Assembly (NCBI GenBank): GCA_029194665.1 | Contig: JARFXO010000004.1 | Span: 1 to 64,000 of the forward strand | DNA length: 64,000 nucleotides | Direction of reading: 5' to 3' | Source: Nitrospira sp. | Lineage (GTDB): Bacteria; Nitrospirota; Nitrospiria; Nitrospirales; Nitrospiraceae | Shown here: positions 60,311-64,000 of the stretch, piece after piece | How the letters are laid out: the number at the start of each line of letters is the position of its first letter | Numbering within the stretch: position 1 is the stretch's first letter | Notes under the pieces: generated by a model | Database searches by the model: none | Seen by the model: the letters and a program-made list of their open reading frames with translations, nothing else | What the model was told of the DNA's origin: nothing | Position numbers and translations under genes: made by a program

Positions 60311-60353
60311 CATAACAATATTGTTACCTATAGCTGGTCACAATCCTGTGAGT
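60311..60353. promoter_or_regulatory. Operator pair 2 (related half-sites, same 25-bp spacing)
   Basis: CATAACAATATTGTTACC at 60311-60328 and GGTCACAATCCTGTGAGT at 60336-60353, again 25 bp apart. The centres agree with pair 1 (TAACA...TGTTA). This pair lies just before the XRE gene, so it would mediate autoregulation. Confidence 0.65.
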
Positions 60354-60387
60354 GGTCAGGAATTCCTGTGAGAGGGTGGTGAGTGAA

Positions 60388-61101
60388 ATGGCGGAACCTA
60401 CGATTCACTTCTTAGTGAAGCAAGCCCGGGAGCGGGCTCATCTTACACACCGTCAACTGGCTGCTCGTCTGGGATGTGCCCACAGCCACATTATTCAAAT
60501 CGAACGAGAAGTTGCCCTGTCTCGGTCTGGTACCGGGGATGGCGGCAAGCGGGGCAAGACCGAGAAGGGGCTCTTGCCCAGTGCGGAACTGATTCGGAAA
60601 ATTGCTGAAGTCTGCGCGCGCAACAAAGAGGAAGAACAGGTCCTGGTACAACGCCTGCTCCTCGCACGTTCGCGTGAGGTGGTTCCTATTGAGATCCGTC
60701 CTTTTGTCTCTGAGCAAGTCTTGCTCCCGATGTCAGAACGTTTCCGAACGCGGGTACTGGCCGATGTGGCTGCGTCGGGGCGTGGCTCTCTTCAGGAAAT
60801 AGGCGTGCGTCTTGGGGTGGGAGAGCGATTAGAGCTGGTGTTATCCGGAGTAGGTCGCTTGTCGGCGCTGGAAGTGGCAGGGCTTGCGAGCCAGCTTGGT
60901 CAGTCGGTTGAGGAGTATTTGCTTATGGCGGACTACGTTTCGGAACGCGCGGGTCGTTTATTTGCTCAGTATCCTGGCTGTATTAGTCTGTTGGAAATGT
61001 TGGTTCAGTTGAAGCCCGAGACGAAACAGGAAATTGAGCAGTTTCGTGTTGCGATGGAAAAGCTCTCTCAGAAATCTACGTCCCCAGTCGTGGCAGGCTA
61101 A
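60388..61101 (+). CDS. XRE-family regulator of the minus-strand block
   Basis: 237 residues from ATG 60388; GTG 60379 is an alternative. An N-terminal lambda-type HTH (TIHFLVKQARERAHLTHRQLAAR, then HIIQIERE, split here) is followed by a linker (SRSGTGDGGKRGKTEKG) inside the HTH region and a helical C-terminal domain of about 150 residues. Probably binds the four operators upstream and coordinates both directions. The insert in the HTH between helices is unusual. Confidence 0.85.
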   Translation: MAEPTIHFLVKQARERAHLTHRQLAARLGCAHSHIIQIEREVALSRSGTGDGGKRGKTEKGLLPSAELIRKIAEVCARNKEEEQVLVQRLLLARSREVVPIEIRPFVSEQVLLPMSERFRTRVLADVAASGRGSLQEIGVRLGVGERLELVLSGVGRLSALEVAGLASQLGQSVEEYLLMADYVSERAGRLFAQYPGCISLLEMLVQLKPETKQEIEQFRVAMEKLSQKSTSPVVAG

Positions 61102-61690
61102 CACTTCCTTCTCCCTTCTCATGAATCCTGATTTGAGTGTGGGCGAGCATACGAAAGCATTGTGTTCTTCAGCTCAGAGTGGATTTGATTCTAACAACAA
61201 GTGTGACAGAGATAATGGTCATCTGTGAAACAGCTGGCTTGTTCGCCTCCTTGTAATAGCCGTGGGCTATACGTCGTGCAGGGGAACAATGGATCTCGGA
61301 TGCCGGGGACCCTAAGCGTCGGTGGCCCTTCTTGGGGGAGCCTACCCGTGGCACGCAAAGAGGCAGCGACTGCGTCAAACCCGTTGTCTGATTGTCATTA
61401 TTTCTGGTACCCCGTGCAGCATGGTGTTGCGCAACTGAATGTGCAGTGAGGTGCTGTGACTGATGGTCGGATGATCTGGGAGAAGGATGGGAGGGGGGAT
61501 GGATGATCCGCTACATTTGATAGATACGGCCGATGAAAATTCCGCCTAAGACGCCTCCTCGAAGAGAAACCAGAATGAGTTGCAAATAGATGCCCACGGC
61601 ATTCTTGTTTTCGTGAATCGTTATGTTTGATCTGGTCAAGGCAGTGCAAAATGGCCTGACCAGATCGGTTCCATTGATCGTGGATTGTCG
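61102..61690. other. 589-base gap without a supported gene
   Basis: The short open frames here have no ribosome binding site and odd composition. The stretch 61270-61400 is GC-rich with GGGG and CCCC tracts that could pair (for example GCCGGGGACCC and GGGGGAGCC blocks), so a structured RNA is possible. I cannot match it to a known riboswitch or small-RNA family. Confidence 0.4.
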
Positions 61691-62905
61691 CTAAAATTCT
61701 GCCCCTTCAGGTGGCGGGGTAGGAAGGGGCGTTGTTGAATTGACTGCTGCTGGAAGTACGATCTCTTCTTCTTTCACAATGTCGAAGGCAGAGAAATCCC
61801 CAGCCTGAAGTTGATTGATCAGGTTTGATGCTTGTTTGATCGTGTAGCCTTGCGTGTGTTCTGTCACTTGGTCTTGCGGGATCTTCATGGACCCAGCGAG
61901 TCGACAGAGGAAATCGAACTGCGCCTGGGACATGGTTTTGGGTTCCCTAGGTTCAAGCCTTTCCATTGCATTCCCTTGTAGTGTGGAGTGAGCTGCTTTC
62001 AAGGAAGTAGTATCGGCTGGAGAGTTTCCGGTCGTGGATGGAGTTGACTGTGCCAATTCACTTTCTGTCTGCTGAGCTTCCTGCGCGGTGGTCGTGGTGT
62101 TTGTGGCTTGAGTGGAGGACAGTGTCATGACTTCAGGCAAGTCCTCTTCCGCCACAATCTTGGCATCTGTATCCGCTGCGGGATTGATGTCCAAGGGGTC
62201 CTGGATCTCGATTGATTTCAGTTTCTTGAGAACGGTGGCGGTTTCCTGCTTCAATTGCCTGCTTTCTTCCAGTGTGCCCTCATATCGAAGGACCAATGGG
62301 TAGTGCGTTTCGGATCGGTTTTCTCGGCGCCGCGTGAGAGGAACACGGCGGAGCTTGAGCGGGATATTCGCGATGCGCCCGAATGTCATGTAGAGGAATT
62401 CGAAGTAACTGTTGATGCTCGGGATACTGTCCTGATTGCCCGTGTCGATTTGGTACAGTCCCCCGGATCCTACCTTGGGTAGCATAACCATGAGGTTGGC
62501 ACGCGCCCGGCATTTCCGCTGATCATAGAATTCGCATGTACAAGCTCGCGGTTCCCATTTGAATCGCTCGTTTAACCGCGAGGCTTGTTCGCCGTTGCCG
62601 ATGCATTTCAGCAACTGGTTCTCTCCGTACAATTTGAGGGCCTGTGGAAACATTTTCGTTTCATCATCGGAAACGAAAATGATGTCCAGTTCTGTTGGCT
62701 TGGGTCCATAGACGTGTTCGACTTCCGATGGCACGACGAAATAGGGAGTCTCCTTGGGGTAGAGGCCGTCTTTCCCATTTACTCTCACCCCGAGTTTAAT
62801 GCGTCCGATGACAGGCACCCTGCGTCGGTCCGAGAGCCCTTTGATTCTGTGGAACGGGATGAATGTGCTGATTCGTGCGTCTTGGGTCTTGAGTGCTTCG
62901 CCCAT
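61691..62905 (-). CDS. Gp3-like recombination directionality factor candidate
   Basis: 404 residues. The N-terminal 230 residues (ISTFIPFHRIKGL, VIGRIKLGVRV, PYFVVPSE, then a Cys motif CTCEFYDQRKC and SINSYFEFLY) resemble the phage phiC31 gp3-type directionality factor family. A Thr/Gln/Ser-rich linker (about 260-330) and a C-terminal helical part (FDFLCRLAGSMKIPQDQV) follow. Such factors switch recombinases to excision, though classic gp3 pairs with serine integrases, and the visible integrase is a tyrosine enzyme. The start has AAGGAG six bases upstream. Tentative. Confidence 0.55.
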   Translation of the reverse strand: MGEALKTQDARISTFIPFHRIKGLSDRRRVPVIGRIKLGVRVNGKDGLYPKETPYFVVPSEVEHVYGPKPTELDIIFVSDDETKMFPQALKLYGENQLLKCIGNGEQASRLNERFKWEPRACTCEFYDQRKCRARANLMVMLPKVGSGGLYQIDTGNQDSIPSINSYFEFLYMTFGRIANIPLKLRRVPLTRRRENRSETHYPLVLRYEGTLEESRQLKQETATVLKKLKSIEIQDPLDINPAADTDAKIVAEEDLPEVMTLSSTQATNTTTTAQEAQQTESELAQSTPSTTGNSPADTTSLKAAHSTLQGNAMERLEPREPKTMSQAQFDFLCRLAGSMKIPQDQVTEHTQGYTIKQASNLINQLQAGDFSAFDIVKEEEIVLPAAVNSTTPLPTPPPEGAEF

Positions 62906-62934
62906 GGTGATCTCCTTCCGTGAGGGAATGAATG

Positions 62935-64000
62935 TTAGCTAGCCAGGGATTCGGTTTGGTTCCTCTGTTTGCGTTTCAGAGCTTTTTCGTGGAAGCGGTA
63001 CACCTCTAATTCTTCCTTTTTCCGGGTTGTCTTCGATCGTTCGACGAGATCGGTCGGCAGCAGGCTTTGGTCAAGCCGTTCTTCTGTTGATTCATTGATG
63101 GCGAGGACATAGCCTTGACCCTGTGCTCGTTGGATATGTTGGCTCGTGAGTTCCAGTTTCAATAATTGTTTGATCTCTTTGAACCGCTTGTTTTTAGGTT
63201 TCAGCTCAGCCTCCAATTTCAGATATTCCTCGATCGTCGGAATCAGCTCCGTGCGTAATTCCGCAATTCCAGTCAGGGGTTGACGGACAAACCCCTCCCA
63301 GCACTGCGTCCGGTATGGACAGTAGTGGCAGTGGTAGGAATCGTCATTCTCGAATGGTCGGGTAGGGAGTGTTCCAAATTCTCGGTGTGTTTCGATCTGG
63401 TCGAATTTGGTCATGGCCTGCTTGTACAGACCGATGAACTCCTGGTTGGGAAATGTGTGCTCGCCGTTGGAATGGATGGTCTCTACGACGGTTAACCGGT
63501 CGGCGTCGGTGTCGTACCGCAGGCGGAATTCAAGAAAGGCGCTTTGATTCTTGTTCTTAATGAGGAGGAGGCACTCATTGATTTCCGGGTTGATCCGTTG
63601 TACCCCGGTTACGTACATCGCGCATTGAGTGAAATGGTTGATGGGATAGTCGCCGTTGGAGAACCGGGTAAAAGTGAAGTGTTCATGACCCTTGAGTTCG
63701 AGCAGACGGTCGACACCGAGCAGATCGGTCACGATGCCATCGATCGCGCCGTTGATGTCATAGGTCTGGCCATTCCAGGTCGTCGTGCCACAGGTGACGC
63801 GCAGTTGGCGGCTATGCAATTGAAAGACGGTTTTCTCGATCCAGTTCAACACGAGCTCTTCGTGCCAAGTCCCGTCGTCCAACACGACAAGGAATCGTCC
63901 ATGGGGATCCTTGCCGGCGATCTCATTGGCTTGGTACGAAAGCTTTCTGATGCAGATCTCTGGCCCGGCGTTGGAAGGACGTGGTCGATAGGGCCACTCT
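62935..64000 (-). CDS. Cas4/RecB-like exonuclease with predicted iron-sulphur cluster (5' end outside window)
   Basis: The frame continues to the window edge (355 codons visible); TTG 63885 is not a likely start because coding sequence goes on upstream (EICIRKLSYQ, then GKDPHGRFLVVLDD). The active site is PD-(D/E)XK: Asp in GAIDG, LELKG (ExK) and a Gln in HFTQC. One Cys near the N-terminus (codon 63952-63954) and CHYCPYRTQC later make the one-plus-three Cys set of Cas4 and AddB iron-sulphur proteins. It should resect DNA ends 5' or 3' during recombination. A partner for the candidate RDF, 29 bases downstream. Confidence 0.75.
   Translation of the reverse strand, partial: EWPYRPRPSNAGPEICIRKLSYQANEIAGKDPHGRFLVVLDDGTWHEELVLNWIEKTVFQLHSRQLRVTCGTTTWNGQTYDINGAIDGIVTDLLGVDRLLELKGHEHFTFTRFSNGDYPINHFTQCAMYVTGVQRINPEINECLLLIKNKNQSAFLEFRLRYDTDADRLTVVETIHSNGEHTFPNQEFIGLYKQAMTKFDQIETHREFGTLPTRPFENDDSYHCHYCPYRTQCWEGFVRQPLTGIAELRTELIPTIEEYLKLEAELKPKNKRFKEIKQLLKLELTSQHIQRAQGQGYVLAINESTEERLDQSLLPTDLVERSKTTRKKEELEVYRFHEKALKRKQRNQTESLAS

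Larger units (their letters stand above)
60067..60387. promoter_or_regulatory. Divergent control region with paired operators
   Basis: 321 bases between the small HTH gene (minus) and the XRE gene (plus). It contains four related operators listed next and AT-rich stretches between them. No gene. Confidence 0.6.

Noticed and set aside
61225..61449. c-di-GMP riboswitch-like ACGCAAAG motif
   Set aside because: The motif is present, but the surrounding conserved stems are not in the right order.
1..64000. CRISPR arrays
   Set aside because: No run of regularly spaced identical repeats of 24-40 bases was found; the Cas4-like nuclease stands without any cas gene.

Overview
This is a bacterial window, probably from a Gram-negative organism: it has an Sec-type lipoprotein, Shine-Dalgarno sites throughout, a class II ribonucleotide reductase and dense operons. 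The gene mix reminds me of Nitrospirota (Nitrospira-like) accessory DNA, but no marker gene here proves the phylum. Almost everything to the right of a tRNA-Met gene at 1.4 kb looks mobile. A tyrosine integrase and an excisionase-like protein sit beside the tRNA, followed by defence and ubiquitin-like cassettes, then a large replication, recombination and regulation block that runs off the right edge.

Layout. 1-1.5 kb: flanking genes and tRNA-Met. 1.7-3.05 kb: integrase plus a small HTH protein. 3.3-8.9 kb (minus strand): a PRTRC-type cassette. In transcription order it has a SWIM-domain protein in the E slot, then C-like, F-like, B (E2-like), A (JAB/JAMM) and ThiF (E1-like) proteins, plus three small genes. 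9.25-11.2 kb (minus): a second, unrelated ubiquitin-like operon (UBL-E2 fusion, JAMM peptidase, E1), divergent from an XRE regulator and an ImmA/IrrE protease. 12.3-13.3 kb: a decayed SRAP gene and an HTH gene. 13.8-23.7 kb (plus): four tightly overlapping genes (DUF499 ATPase, a 142-residue protein, DUF1156 methylase, PLD-helicase), a methylase-centred defence cassette. 23.8-28.2 kb (plus): a more AT-rich pair, a PD-(D/E)XK-like nuclease and a Ski2-like helicase, Hachiman-like in layout. 28.4 kb: a secreted NPYG-repeat protein. 29.1-34.0 kb (minus): a complete QatABCD operon. 34.6-35.6 kb: a PIN toxin with an HTH antitoxin. 35.7 kb: a tRNA-like 3' fragment.

35.9-64 kb is almost all on the minus strand and reads like the backbone of a large integrative element, plasmid or phage-like replicon. 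It has a sliding clamp (DnaN), an SNF2 helicase, a TOPRIM primase-like protein, a DUF6094-type methylase and class II ribonucleotide reductase (NrdJ). It also has a UvrD helicase, a ParB-like protein, a sigma-region-2 protein, HTH regulators with paired operators, a conjugation-type ATPase, a site-2 protease, a candidate Gp3-like recombination directionality factor, and a Cas4-like nuclease cut by the window edge. Inside it is an operon of an AAA+ ATPase with DUF1257- and DUF2997-like small proteins; the ATPase has its Walker B motif before Walker A.

The strongest leads are the rearranged AAA+ module (42.8-46.5 kb), the two adjacent but different ubiquitin-like cassettes (3.3-12.3 kb), and the stacking of at least four defence modules on one element.
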